A DNA stretch of 54,662 nt. Source: Neisseria sp. (lineage in GTDB: Bacteria; Pseudomonadota; Gammaproteobacteria; Burkholderiales; Neisseriaceae). Under the pieces are notes generated by a model. It made no database searches and was not told the origin of the DNA. It saw only the letters and a program-made list of their open reading frames with translations. Location: the NCBI RefSeq assembly GCF_030523955.1, contig NZ_JAUNHL010000015.1:1-54662 (forward strand), in the 5' to 3' direction. Of this stretch, positions 8,144 to 17,066 are shown in pieces. The number at the start of each line of letters is the position of its first letter. The stretch's first letter is position 1. A program made the translations under genes and the position numbers.

Positions 8144-9331
8144 TTATTTAACCAATTGAGCGGCCAGCAGGGTGACAATCTCGGCGGCCGCTTGGTTTTT
8201 ATTGGTTTCGGGAAAGGCGGTTTCACCTGCTTCGGTGATGACGGTGATGCGGTTGACGGCTTTGCCCATCGCCACCGCCACATCGTTGGCCACCAGCATC
8301 GGGATACCTTTTTTAATCCGTTTGGCACGGCCGTATTCCGCCACGTTTTCGCTCTCTGCGGCAAAACCTACGCAGAACGGAGGGTGAGCCAGCTTGGCCA
8401 CTGAGGCCAGAATGTCGGGGTTTTCGGTTAATTCGATAACCGGCGGGGTGCCGTTGCTGTCTTTTTTAATTTTTTGCAGGCTGCTGTTTTTCACTTTGTA
8501 GTCGGCCACGGCGGCCACCGAAATGAAAACGTCTTGGCCGCCGATGCGGTTCATCACCGCACGGTACATGGCTTCGGCGCTCACGGCCTGCTCGGTGTGC
8601 GCCAAACCGGCGGGAATGCCTGTCTGAATCTGGCCGTAAACCAGGCTGACTTCCGCTCCGGCGGCGCGGCAGGCGCGGGCGAGCGCCATGCCCATTTGGC
8701 CGCTGGAAATATTGGTGATGCCGCGCACGGGGTCGATGGCTTCAAACGTTGCGCCTGCCGTTATCAGCACTTTTTTGCCCTGCAATAATTTGTCGGTCCA
8801 CATATCGGGCAGCAAATCTGCCAGCTCGGCGGCTTCGGGCATGCGGCCCACGCCGGTTTCGCCGCAGGCCTGCTCGCCTTCAGCAGGCTGGAACACGGTG
8901 ATGCCGTCTGAAATCAGTTGGGCGATATTGCGCTGGTTGGCGGGATTGAACCACATTTCCACATTCATGGCGGGTGCCACGGTCAGCGGGCATTTGCGCG
9001 CGGCGGCCAGATTGGTGAGCAGGTTGTCGGCGATGCCGCACGCGATTTTGGCGATGGTATTGGCACTGGCGGGCGCAATCAGAAACACGTCGGCCTCGCG
9101 GGTGAGGTTGATGTGCGCCATACCGTTGCCGCCGGCCCCGCCGCTGTGGGTTTCGGTCAGCACGGGGTTGCCGCTTAAGGCTTGAAAGGTGAGCGGCGAA
9201 ACGAATTCTGTTGCGGCGCGGCTCATTGCCACGGTTACGCTGTGACCCTGCTTTTTCAACAGGCGCACGAGTTCGCAGGATTTATAGGCGGCAATGCCGC
9301 CGCTAATGCCCAGAAGGATGTGTTTGCTCAT
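8144..9331 (-). CDS. coaBC: Bifunctional phosphopantothenoylcysteine synthetase/decarboxylase
   Basis: CoaBC joins cysteine to 4'-phosphopantothenate (CoaB part) and decarboxylates the product to 4'-phosphopantetheine (CoaC part, FMN-dependent) in coenzyme A synthesis. The 395-residue protein has the CoaC domain first (GISGGIAAYKSCELVR; AHINL with the catalytic His; PAMNVEMW; GEQACGETGVGRM with the active-site Cys) and CoaB from about residue 185 (LITAGATFEAIDPVR, AAVADY). An AT-dialect uptake sequence (ATGCCGTCTGAA, 8901-8912) and a resident-dialect one (8617-8628) both lie inside the gene. It converges with the lipoprotein gene, with only 19 bp between them, and follows ndh by 25 bp in the same direction. 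Confidence 0.95.
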   Translation of the reverse strand: MSKHILLGISGGIAAYKSCELVRLLKKQGHSVTVAMSRAATEFVSPLTFQALSGNPVLTETHSGGAGGNGMAHINLTREADVFLIAPASANTIAKIACGIADNLLTNLAAARKCPLTVAPAMNVEMWFNPANQRNIAQLISDGITVFQPAEGEQACGETGVGRMPEAAELADLLPDMWTDKLLQGKKVLITAGATFEAIDPVRGITNISSGQMGMALARACRAAGAEVSLVYGQIQTGIPAGLAHTEQAVSAEAMYRAVMNRIGGQDVFISVAAVADYKVKNSSLQKIKKDSNGTPPVIELTENPDILASVAKLAHPPFCVGFAAESENVAEYGRAKRIKKGIPMLVANDVAVAMGKAVNRITVITEAGETAFPETNKNQAAAEIVTLLAAQLVK

Positions 9332-9356
9332 AAAATAACCCGGAAATGCGGAAAGT

Positions 9357-10637
9357 TTAATGCAGTTTCAAGCGGCCGGAGACGCGTTTTTGCATGATGC
9401 GCGCCAGCGCCAGTAATACGGTTTTGCCGTAGCCCAATATGGTTTTGTGATGCAACAGGTGCAGCGACATATACATATATTTGGCGATCAGCCCTTCGAT
9501 AAAGAAGCTGCCGCCGGAGAGGCTGCCCATCAGGTTGCCGACGCCGTGATTGTTGCCCAAGGAAACCAGTGAGCCGGAATCTTTGTAGCGGAAGGTTTGG
9601 TCGAACGGTTTGCCCGCAATTTGGGCCAGCAGCAGTTTGCACAAAAAATCAGCTTGCTGGTGGGCGGCTTGTGCGCGGGCAGGCACCAGTTTGCCCTCTT
9701 CCCATGGGCAGGCCGCGCAGTCGCCCAGTGCGTAAACACCGTCGAAAGGGGTTTGCAGCTGATCGTTCACTTCAAACTGGTTGATGCGGTTGACCGGCAG
9801 GCCGTATTCGCGGTTACGGTCGGCTGCTTTGATGCCGGCCGCCCATACCACCACATCGGCGGGAATGCTGCCTTGGTCGGTTTCCACTTTATCGGGCAGG
9901 ATCTCGGAGACTTTGGTGCCGGATAATACTTTGATTTGCTTTTGCCGCAAGGCTTGCGTGGCTTGTTCGGATACTTTTTTCGGCAAGCCGGCCAGTATGC
10001 GCGGGGCGGCTTCGATCAGGGTGATTTGGATGCGGAAGCGTTGCTCGGTGCCGACATTGTTTTGGATTTCGTGGTAGGCCTCCATCATTTCGGCGGAAAG
10101 CTCAACGCCGGTTGCGCCGCCGCCGACAATCACGACATTCAGGCTTTTGTCTGCCGAATAAGCGGCTTTGGCAAACAGGTTGAGCAGGTGGGTGTGGAAG
10201 TTTTGCGCATCTTGTGCGTTTTCCAATACATAAGCGTGTTCGCTGCCGGGCGTGCCGAAGAAGTTGGAACCGCTGCCCAGTGCCAATACACAGCGGTTAA
10301 AGCTGATAAGGCGCTCGGGAATGATCATTTCGCCGTTTTCGTGGTAAACCGCCTGTAGGCTGAGGGTTTTGTTTTCGGGCTGGAATTTTACCAATTCGCC
10401 GAGTACGAAGCTGAAATGGTTGGCGCGCGCCAAAATGCTGTAAGAGAGGCCTTCCTGCTGCGGATTGAGGGTGCCGGCGGCTACTTCGTGCAGGGTGGGC
10501 TTCCAAATATGAAAGGGAGAGCGGTCGATGAGCAGCACTTTTTCCGGGCCGTTTTTGCGCCCGAGTGCACGGCCGAGTTTGGAGGCCAGTTCCAAACCGC
10601 CGGCGCCGCCGCCGATAATCACGGTATCGTAATACAT
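9357..10637 (-). CDS. ndh: Type II NADH:quinone oxidoreductase
   Basis: NDH-2 is a peripheral-membrane flavoprotein that passes electrons from NADH to quinone without pumping protons. The 426-residue protein has the FAD-binding Rossmann motif at the N-terminus (VIIGGGAGGLELASKLG), the NADH-binding motif VVIVGGGATGVELSAEM near residue 170, and the second FAD motif VYALGDCAACP near 300. The basic, aromatic C-terminus (IAKYMYMSLHLLHHK...) fits a membrane-anchoring amphipathic segment. coaBC follows 25 bp downstream and may be co-transcribed. Confidence 0.92.
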   Translation of the reverse strand: MYYDTVIIGGGAGGLELASKLGRALGRKNGPEKVLLIDRSPFHIWKPTLHEVAAGTLNPQQEGLSYSILARANHFSFVLGELVKFQPENKTLSLQAVYHENGEMIIPERLISFNRCVLALGSGSNFFGTPGSEHAYVLENAQDAQNFHTHLLNLFAKAAYSADKSLNVVIVGGGATGVELSAEMMEAYHEIQNNVGTEQRFRIQITLIEAAPRILAGLPKKVSEQATQALRQKQIKVLSGTKVSEILPDKVETDQGSIPADVVVWAAGIKAADRNREYGLPVNRINQFEVNDQLQTPFDGVYALGDCAACPWEEGKLVPARAQAAHQQADFLCKLLLAQIAGKPFDQTFRYKDSGSLVSLGNNHGVGNLMGSLSGGSFFIEGLIAKYMYMSLHLLHHKTILGYGKTVLLALARIMQKRVSGRLKLH

Positions 10638-10674
10638 GGGGATGTTCTTTCTTTTGATGTGTGAAGCTTTATCA

Positions 10675-10781
10675 TATAGTGACTTAAATTCAGAATAGTA
10701 CAGCGTTGCCTCTCTTTGCCGTACTGTTTTGTACTGTCTGCGGCTCGGCGCCTTGTCCGATTCTGAATTTAAATCACTATA
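10675..10781. repeat. Correia-type element, variant termini (107 bp)
   Basis: The element starts TATAGTGACTTAAATTCAGA and ends TCTGAATTTAAATCACTATA. Its interior carries the Correia core (GCCGTACTG, GTACTGTCTGCGGCTCGGCG). The terminal repeat differs from that of the other copies here (TATAGCGGATT), so it is a second subfamily. It lies just upstream of ndh, where Correia ends can supply promoter parts. Confidence 0.75.
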
Positions 10782-10909
10782 TTTATGGGAAGTTTATCTG
10801 TATCTTACCATGTTGTTTTTTCAGACAGGCATCGTGTACAGAGGATTGTTTATTGAATGTTTTGCAAAACAACAGTCCCAGCGGCGTTAGGGGCCGTGTG
10901 GGAACGGGT

Positions 10910-11674
10910 TTAGGGTGATGCATTTTCCAGCTGCGCCTGTTTTTCCTGCAACAGCCGGCGTACGTTTTCGGCGGATTGGCGGCGGTCTTCGGAGGCTGCG
11001 ACCGGTTCGAGAAAATGCAGTTCGGCCACGCCTTTGGGTTGGCGGGCAATCATGCAGATGGATTGCCACAGCGAGATGTCGCCGTAATAAGCCATGTGCG
11101 GGTTGGGGCTGGAGCCGTCGGGGTTGGGATAGCGGCAGAGTACCGGAATGATGGGTACGCCGGCTTCGTGCGGTGCCTGAAAAAAGCTGGTTTTAAACGG
11201 CAGAATATCGCGTCCTTCGGTGCTGGTGCCTTCGGGGAACAGGGTAACGGTATCGCCGTTTTTCAGCGCTTCGGTAACCTGTGAAATTTTTTGCTGGTTG
11301 TTGCCGGTACCTCTGTTGCGCGCCACATAAACGGTTTGCGCCTGGGTGGCCAGATAGCCGATCAGCGGCCATTTGGCCACGTCGTCTTTGGCGACGAAAC
11401 GGCCGGGAAAGGCGGCGTTGATGGCCATGATGTCGAGCCAGGAGATATGGTTGCAGATCATCATTTGGCCGCGGCTGCGATCGGGTAAGCGGCCGTAGGT
11501 TTGCAGGCGCAGCCCGCAGGCGGCCAGTACGCGGTGCGACCACAGCTGGATGGCGCGCAGTTTGCGTGTTTTGCTGTAGAGCGGAAACAGGAAGAAAATT
11601 TCTAGCGCACCGTAAATCAGGCAGCCGCCGATGCCGGCCAAGCGTAGGGGAAAGCGCAAAGGATTGTTCATCAT
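10910..11674 (-). CDS. 1-acylglycerol-3-phosphate-type O-acyltransferase (PlsC/OlsA family)
   Basis: This is a membrane-bound acyltransferase of the PlsC family, which esterifies lysophosphatidic acid or, in OlsA, lyso-ornithine lipid. The 254-residue protein has an N-terminal hydrophobic segment (about residues 12-32), the catalytic NHISWLD box (NHx4D, about 75) and the substrate box FPEGTSTEG (about 147), plus VPIIPV. It starts 19 bp after the stop of the OlsB-like N-acyltransferase gene on the same strand, a pairing that recalls olsB-olsA. Two in-frame ATGs (11674, 11671) are equally possible starts. By sequence alone I cannot tell it from the general neisserial acyltransferases NlaA/NlaB. 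Confidence 0.85.
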   Translation of the reverse strand: MMNNPLRFPLRLAGIGGCLIYGALEIFFLFPLYSKTRKLRAIQLWSHRVLAACGLRLQTYGRLPDRSRGQMMICNHISWLDIMAINAAFPGRFVAKDDVAKWPLIGYLATQAQTVYVARNRGTGNNQQKISQVTEALKNGDTVTLFPEGTSTEGRDILPFKTSFFQAPHEAGVPIIPVLCRYPNPDGSSPNPHMAYYGDISLWQSICMIARQPKGVAELHFLEPVAASEDRRQSAENVRRLLQEKQAQLENASP

Positions 11675-11692
11675 GAATTTAAGTGTGCGCGG

Positions 11693-12454
11693 TTAATCGT
11701 GGATAAAGCGTTGCAGATAACGGTCGTTCAGGCGGGTGATGTCCATCAGGATCAATACGTCGGCGCAGTTGAAGGCTTCGTCTAGGCAAGGCTCGCCGCA
11801 AATCCAGGCACCGGCTTTGAGATAGCCTTTGATCAGACTCGGGCACTCGGGGTTTTCTTTCGGCGTAAGGGCAGGCCAGTTGAGTGGATGAAGCGGGCGT
11901 ACGCGCCATTCGGGCGGGCAGAGGTGTTTTTTCTTCAGCATCTGGTACAGCCCCGCTGCTTCGTGGCCGCCGTCGCGGGTGCTGATGCTGCCGCAGCCGG
12001 TCATAAAGCGCAGGTCGGTATCGCGCATAAATTTTACCAAACCGGCCCACAGCAGCATGACGGTACCGCCGTTGCGGTAATCGGGATGAATGCAGGCACG
12101 GCCAAGCTCCACTGTTTGCGGCAGAATGTCTTTGAGGGGCGTAAGGTCGAATTCGGAGGCGCTGTACCAGTTGCCGACGGCGGCGGCTCCTTCGGCGGTT
12201 AGCAGGCGGTAGCAGCCGATCACTTCGCCGGTGGCCATATCGAAGGCAAGCAGGTGGCGGCAATGGGCATCGTAAGCGTCGGTGTCGAGGCCGTCTTCGC
12301 TTTGAATATCGGCGCCGAGCTCTTGGGCAAATACTTGGTAACGCAGTTTTTGTGCGGCACGGATTTCGTCGGGTGTTTCTGCAAGACGCACGCTGATACC
12401 GATGGTGGGCGGCGTTTGGTTGAAGCGGTTTTGCTCCATGGAAGCTTTCTGCAT
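11693..12454 (-). CDS. olsB: OlsB-like N-acyltransferase (GNAT superfamily)
   Basis: The 253-residue protein resembles L-ornithine N(alpha)-acyltransferase (OlsB), which attaches a 3-hydroxyacyl group from ACP to ornithine in the first step of ornithine-lipid synthesis. It has the family's opening (VRLAETPDEIRAAQKLRYQVF), then DAHCRHLLAFD, VELGRACIHPDYRNGG with the acyl-CoA/ACP-binding loop, and FMTGCGSIS. Related proteins are often labelled hemolysin-like. It is followed after 18 bp by the PlsC-type gene, as expected if the two make and then O-acylate the lipid. The start could also be the ATG at 12439 (MEQNRF). Confidence 0.7.
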   Translation of the reverse strand: MQKASMEQNRFNQTPPTIGISVRLAETPDEIRAAQKLRYQVFAQELGADIQSEDGLDTDAYDAHCRHLLAFDMATGEVIGCYRLLTAEGAAAVGNWYSASEFDLTPLKDILPQTVELGRACIHPDYRNGGTVMLLWAGLVKFMRDTDLRFMTGCGSISTRDGGHEAAGLYQMLKKKHLCPPEWRVRPLHPLNWPALTPKENPECPSLIKGYLKAGAWICGEPCLDEAFNCADVLILMDITRLNDRYLQRFIHD

Positions 12455-12570
12455 GGTTGAGGAATAAGCAGTATATCAGTTGGACGGCCGAAGAATGTTA
12501 ATCCGCCGTTAAAGTGTTGCCAGGGGAAATAAAAGGTACATACTGTGCAATATGTTCTAATCAATATGAT

Positions 12571-12596
12571 TTCAGACAGGCATATGCCTGTCTGAA
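12571..12596. repeat. Perfect 26-bp palindrome of two uptake sequences
   Basis: TTCAGACAGGCA and TGCCTGTCTGAA are joined by AT into one perfect palindrome, arranged outward rather than in the usual stem-with-loop order. It lies 16 bp beyond the yggX stop and is followed by AAAA on one side, so it could still act as a terminator by forming a cruciform-type hairpin. Confidence 0.75.
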
Positions 12597-12612
12597 AAGC
12601 AAATGGTGCGGC

Positions 12613-12882
12613 TTAATTTTCGGGCGTATAACCTTGTACGCTGTCGGCACCGTCGCCAAAGAAATAATTTTCCATTTGTTGCGCCAGATACTGGCGCGCA
12701 CGCGGATCGGCCAGGCTTAGGCGGTTTTCGTTAATCAACATGGTTTGGTGACGCGTCCAAGCATCCCAGGCTTCTTGGGAAACATTTTCGAAAATGCGTT
12801 TGCCCAATTCGTTGGGCAGCGGCGCGAATTTCATGCCGGGGGCTTCTTTGCCCAATTTGATGCAGTGAACCATACGGGTCAT
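12613..12882 (-). CDS. yggX: Fe(2+)-trafficking / oxidative damage protection protein
   Basis: YggX is a small cytoplasmic protein that protects iron-sulfur clusters and may move Fe(II). The product is 89 residues, the normal length, with the conserved Cys7 in [17 protein letters not shown] and the family core [18 protein letters not shown] and [16 protein letters not shown]. The start at 12882 has an AAGGA seven bases upstream; the longer frame runs back into yebC. It lies 58 bp downstream of yebC in the same direction. Confidence 0.95.
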   Translation of the reverse strand: MTRMVHCIKLGKEAPGMKFAPLPNELGKRIFENVSQEAWDAWTRHQTMLINENRLSLADPRARQYLAQQMENYFFGDGADSVQGYTPEN

Positions 12883-12940
12883 GGGGTATCCTTTTTGCGA
12901 AGTTATCGGGCGGTTTGCCGCTGCGGATAAGATAAGGGGT

Positions 12941-13669
12941 TTATTCGGGTAACTCAAGTACCGCAGAGGTGTAAACGTTTTGTACGTCGTCCAAATCTTC
13001 CAGCGCATCGATCAGTTTTTGCATTTTGACCGCATCCTCGCCGCTTAATACGGTTTCGTTTTGCGCGCGCATGGTGACGTCGCCGTCTTCGGAACGGAAA
13101 CCGGCCGTTTCCAGCGCGGCTTTTACGCCCGCCCAGTCGGCAGGGGCGGTAATCACTTCGATGATGCCTTCGTCGTCGACCAATACGTCTTCCGCGCCGG
13201 CTTCCAGCGCCGCTTCCATCAGTGCGTCTTCATCAGCGCCGGTAAACACCAGATAGCCTTGGTGTTGGAACTGGAAGGCCACGCAGCCGTCGGTGCCCAA
13301 GTTGCCGCCGTTTTTGTTGAACGCATGGCGCACATCGGCGACGGTGCGGGTTTTGTTGTCGGTCATGCAGTCGACCATCAGCGCCGCGCCGCCGATGCCG
13401 TAGCCTTCGTAACGCAGCTCGATGTAGTCGGCACCTTCCAAATTGCCGGTGCCTTTGTCGATGGCGCGTTGTACGTTGTCTTTGGGCATATTGGCATCCC
13501 AGGCTTTGTCCATCGCCAGGCGCAGGCGTGGGTTGGAGGCGGGATCGCCGCCGCCCAAGCGGGCGGCGACGGTGATTTCTTTGATCAGACGGGTGAAGAT
13601 TTTGCCGCGTTTGGCATCGACTCGGGCTTTTTTGTGTTGGATATTCGCCCATTTACTATGGCCGGCCAT
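12941..13669 (-). CDS. yebC: YebC/PmpR family protein
   Basis: This is a TACO1/YebC-type cytoplasmic protein, long annotated as a transcription regulator and more recently linked to translation of proline-rich stretches. The 242-residue protein starts [19 protein letters not shown], the family signature, followed by [11 protein letters not shown] and [11 protein letters not shown], with an acidic C-terminal half. Length and motifs are standard. yggX is downstream on the same strand. Confidence 0.92.
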   Translation of the reverse strand: MAGHSKWANIQHKKARVDAKRGKIFTRLIKEITVAARLGGGDPASNPRLRLAMDKAWDANMPKDNVQRAIDKGTGNLEGADYIELRYEGYGIGGAALMVDCMTDNKTRTVADVRHAFNKNGGNLGTDGCVAFQFQHQGYLVFTGADEDALMEAALEAGAEDVLVDDEGIIEVITAPADWAGVKAALETAGFRSEDGDVTMRAQNETVLSGEDAVKMQKLIDALEDLDDVQNVYTSAVLELPE

Positions 13670-13837
13670 GTGATTTCCTTAACAGTCTATTAACGGGGTG
13701 GGTGTGCGCTATCCGGTACGCCGCAGCGGGCGCCGGATACTCAAAAACGGGTACGGCGGCTGTGCAAAGCGCAACAAACGGCGGTACGAAGTGCGCTATT
13801 TTATCATAAGCGCTTGGGCCGTTACAAAAAGGGGCAG

Positions 13838-13878
13838 GCCTGTCTGAAAAGAGGCAGATTTGTTTTCAGACAGGCATT
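13838..13878. terminator. Imperfect uptake-sequence pair
   Basis: GGCCTGTCTGAA (13838-13849, one mismatch) and an exact TTCAGACAGGCA (13865-13876) form a stem in the gap upstream of yebC. No gene on the plus strand ends here, so its role as a terminator is uncertain. Confidence 0.45.
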
Positions 13879-14016
13879 GGCAAAGTTTCCCCATTTATCG
13901 GCAATTTTGCAGAAACCAGAATAAGGGCATGATTAGCTACCGGATATCTTGAAATGTAACCGAATAATCGATTGGGTAAGGAAGTGTTGCGAATTTTAGC
14001 GTAGTGTAAAGACACT

Positions 14017-14180
14017 AGGGTCTGTCGACAATTAACGCAACGGCGGTGTTTTGGGTCAAAAAAACCCGTCTGCGGCGTTAAAAATGCTCGCAAGGTGTTC
14101 AACCTTGCTGTGCTTTTTGCCTTGCATACGCGGTTTTTGTCTCAAAAAACCGCTTCGCCGGTTAATTGTCGACAGACCCT
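14017..14180. mobile_element. MITE with AGGGTCTGTCGACAATTAAC ends (164 bp)
   Basis: A left end AGGGTCTGTCGACAATTAAC and a right end GTTAATTGTCGACAGACCCT are perfect 20-bp inverted repeats around a non-coding interior. TA or CTAG is present at both outer borders, as expected for a target-site duplication. There is no transposase. A second copy begins at 54610 and runs out of the window, and three collapsed scars (7351, 35097, 43469) carry the same outer bases. The family of the mobilising transposase cannot be told from this. Confidence 0.75.
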
Positions 14181-14405
14181 AGAATATTTAACGGGATAAG
14201 CAGCCGTATGCGTTTTCCCGACCATAATAAGCAGGTTAAAAAAACCGGCACTGTTTTTCCATCTGCCCGGGTTGAGCAGCCTCAACTTAGTGATGCCCGG
14301 CCTTTCTCTTCAAGCACCTACAATCGTAAGATGTCTGCTCGGTTTCCGACCGGTTGGCTACGCCTGTGCCGGTTTGTCTCTAATGAACCAAAAGGTCGCT
14401 TCATA

Positions 14406-15746
14406 ATGAATCAGTCTAAAATCCTGTTTTGGTCGATTACGGTCGCGCTGGCCGGCTTTCTGTTCGGCTTCGATACGGTGGTGATTTCCGGTGCCGAGAA
14501 ATCGCTTTCCGAAATGTGGGGGCACTATACGCTCTTTGGCAGTGCCAGTTTGTTCCATGGTGTGGTGGTGATGTCTTCCGCGCTATGGGGGACGGTAATC
14601 GGTGCGATGTTCGGTGGCTGGCCCACCGATGCGCTGGGCCGTAAAAAAACGCTGATTATTATCGGCGTGCTGTATACCGTTTCGGCGGTCGGTTCGGCGG
14701 TGGTGTCGGATCCTTGGTCGTTTGCCTTTTTCCGCTTTATCGGCGGCTTGGGCGTAGGCGCGTCGACGATTGCGGCACCGGCGTATGTTTCGGAAATTGC
14801 GCCTGCCGAGCGCCGCGGCCGCTTGGTGGCGATGTATCAGTTCAATATCGTTTTCGGTATTCTGATCGCTTTCTTGTCGAATTATCTGTTTGCCAATGCC
14901 GGTTTGGGTGATATGGCTTGGCGTTGGATGATCGGTATCGAGGCACTGCCGGCCTTTATTTACACCTTGATGGTGATGACGGTGCCGATGTCGCCGCGTT
15001 GGCTGATGATGAAAGGTCGTTACGACGAGGCGCGTGCGGTGTTGCGCCAGATTGACCCTACCCGCGATTTGAATGAGTTGATCGAAGCGGGCAAAGAAGA
15101 TGCGAGCCACGGCAGCGAAAGCATCTGGCTGGGCAAATACCGTTTGCTGGTGTGGTTGGCGGTTTTGGTGGCGTTTTTCAACCAGTTCTCCGGTATCAAT
15201 GCTTTCCTTTATTATGCACCGCGGATTTTCGAAATCGCCGGTTTGGAAAAGGACGCCGCTTTGTTCAGCAGCGTAGGCGTGGGCGTGGTGAATTTGGTCT
15301 TCACGCTGCTGGGCCTGTTGCTGATCGATAAATTGGGGCGCCGTACTTTGATGTATATCGGCTCTTTCGGCTATATTATTTCGCTCGGCCTGATTTCGTT
15401 GGCGTTTTTGCAAAGCTGGAGCGGTACCATCGTACCTTTCCTGTTCTTCCTGTTTATCGCGGCGCACGCGGTTGGCCAAGGGGCGGTGATTTGGGTGTTT
15501 ATTTCGGAAATTTTCCCCAGCCACCTGCGCGCGCAAGGGCAGGCTTTGGGCAGCAGTACCCACTGGGTATTGGCGGCGGCGATTCCGGCGATGATTCCGT
15601 TTTTGTTTGATACCATCGGCGCCAGCTCGGTCTTTATGATCTTTACCGGTATGATGGTGTTGCAGCTGTTGTTCGTGAAATTTATGATGCCGGAAACCAA
15701 AGGCGTGCCTTTGGAAGAGTTGTCCAAGCGTTTGATTAAGGAATAA
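14406..15746 (+). CDS. MFS sugar porter (sugar:H+ symporter)
   Basis: This is a 446-residue inner-membrane transporter with 12 predicted membrane segments, of the sugar porter subfamily (XylE, GalP, AraE relatives). It shows GFLFGFDTVVISGA in the first segment, DALGRKKTLI between segments 2 and 3, PAERRGRLVAMYQ, MSPRWLMMKGR (family PESPRWL), QFSGINAFLYYAP, DKLGRRTL and the C-terminal PETKGVPLEEL. The start at 14406 (MNQSKILFW) fits family alignments; the open frame extends further upstream but into the MITE, so those codons are not genuine. The substrate is not determinable here. An uptake-sequence terminator follows. Confidence 0.88.
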   Translation: MNQSKILFWSITVALAGFLFGFDTVVISGAEKSLSEMWGHYTLFGSASLFHGVVVMSSALWGTVIGAMFGGWPTDALGRKKTLIIIGVLYTVSAVGSAVVSDPWSFAFFRFIGGLGVGASTIAAPAYVSEIAPAERRGRLVAMYQFNIVFGILIAFLSNYLFANAGLGDMAWRWMIGIEALPAFIYTLMVMTVPMSPRWLMMKGRYDEARAVLRQIDPTRDLNELIEAGKEDASHGSESIWLGKYRLLVWLAVLVAFFNQFSGINAFLYYAPRIFEIAGLEKDAALFSSVGVGVVNLVFTLLGLLLIDKLGRRTLMYIGSFGYIISLGLISLAFLQSWSGTIVPFLFFLFIAAHAVGQGAVIWVFISEIFPSHLRAQGQALGSSTHWVLAAAIPAMIPFLFDTIGASSVFMIFTGMMVLQLLFVKFMMPETKGVPLEELSKRLIKE

Positions 15747-15764
15747 CGCTGTTGTTATATAAAG

Positions 15765-15800
15765 TATGCCTGTCTGAAAAGATTTTCAGACAGGCATTTT
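15765..15800. terminator. Uptake-sequence inverted pair between MFS gene and tsaD
   Basis: TGCCTGTCTGAA (15767-15778) and TTCAGACAGGCA (15785-15796) with a 6-nt loop, followed by TTTTTG. It serves the MFS gene and possibly the converging tsaD. Confidence 0.85.
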
Positions 15801-15858
15801 TGTTGGACTTTTCACATGGAAACCAATCGCAGCAAACGCGATGGCTTGAAAACGATGG

Positions 15859-16932
15859 TTAAACGGCTGATACCGGCGTATCGCCGCTGCGTACGATTTC
15901 GGCCAGCGGCCAGCGCGGCCGTACGTTAAAAGCGCCGGCTGTTTGTGCACCGTCGAGACGCATGGCGCCGGCGAAGGCAATCATGGCGCCGTTGTCGGTA
16001 CACAGCGGCAGCGGCGGAAAGTAAACCTTTACCGGCTCCGGCTTGGCGCGCGGGCTGCGGCGGATGTGCAGTTTGCCGAGCGTTTCGCGCAGCTTCCAGT
16101 TGGCGCCGACGCCGCCGGCGACCACCAAAGTGCCAAAACCGGTTTGTTGCATCGCTTTGGCGGCTTTGGCGGCCAATACGTCGACCACAGCATCTTGAAA
16201 GGCGCGGCAGATGTCGTTGCGGACGGAATCGGGCAACTCGCCGCCGTGGGCCTCGCGCGTTTTCTGTACGGTGGTTAATACCGAGGTTTTCAAACCGGAA
16301 AAGCTCATTTGCAAATCGTGCGAATGCAGCATCGGGCGCGGAAAGTTGAAGGCATCGGGACGACCGAGTTTGGCCAGCTCGGATAAGCGTGCGCCGCCGG
16401 GATAGGGCAGACCGAGCAGTTTGGCGGTTTTATCGAAGGCTTCGCCGGCGGCATCGTCCACGCTTTCGCCCAACAGGGTGTAGTCGCCGATACCGCGTAC
16501 CGCCATCAATTGGGTATGGCCGCCGGAAACCAGCAGGGCGACAAAGGGGAAGGGCGGTTGCTCGTCGGCCAGCAGCGGCGAGAGCAGGTGGCCTTCGAGA
16601 TGGTGCACCGGCACCACCGGTTTGCCCAAGGCAAACGCCAGTGCATTGGCATAGCTGGAGCCGGCCAGTAAGGCTCCGCCGAGGCCGGGGCCTTGGGTAA
16701 ACGCCACCGCATCGATGTCGCCATAGGAAACGCCGGCTTCTTTCAGACAGGCTTCGGTTAGCGGTACCAGCCGGCGGATGTGGTCGCGGCTGGCCAATTC
16801 CGGCACCACACCGCCGTATTCGGCGTGCATGGCCATTTGGGTATGCAACTGGTTGCCGATGAGGCCGCGTGCGGTATCGTAAAGCGCGACGCCGGTTTCA
16901 TCGCAGGAGGATTCGATGCCGAGGACTAACAT
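15859..16932 (-). CDS. tsaD: tRNA N6-threonylcarbamoyladenosine transferase subunit TsaD
   Basis: TsaD transfers the threonylcarbamoyl group to A37 of ANN-decoding tRNAs, together with TsaB and TsaE. The 357-residue ASKHA-fold protein opens with [19 protein letters not shown], has the metal-binding HHLEGH (HxxxH) near residue 110, [10 protein letters not shown] near 135, and [13 protein letters not shown] near 270. Length is normal. It faces the MFS gene tail to tail. Confidence 0.95.
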   Translation of the reverse strand: MLVLGIESSCDETGVALYDTARGLIGNQLHTQMAMHAEYGGVVPELASRDHIRRLVPLTEACLKEAGVSYGDIDAVAFTQGPGLGGALLAGSSYANALAFALGKPVVPVHHLEGHLLSPLLADEQPPFPFVALLVSGGHTQLMAVRGIGDYTLLGESVDDAAGEAFDKTAKLLGLPYPGGARLSELAKLGRPDAFNFPRPMLHSHDLQMSFSGLKTSVLTTVQKTREAHGGELPDSVRNDICRAFQDAVVDVLAAKAAKAMQQTGFGTLVVAGGVGANWKLRETLGKLHIRRSPRAKPEPVKVYFPPLPLCTDNGAMIAFAGAMRLDGAQTAGAFNVRPRWPLAEIVRSGDTPVSAV

Positions 16933-17066
16933 GAAAATACTCGAAAAATGAAAATCAAAAGAATACTATTTTAGCGGAAAACGGTCGGAAAAACGAACGC
17001 GGCCGTATGCGGTTTTCAGACAGGCATACGGTGGGTAAGAAAACGTTGAACACGATAAAGAGGATA

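Noticed and set aside
14583..15563. 326-codon open frame opposite the MFS gene
   Set aside because: It is rich in His, Gln and Arg, the typical shadow of a membrane-protein gene, with no start signal.
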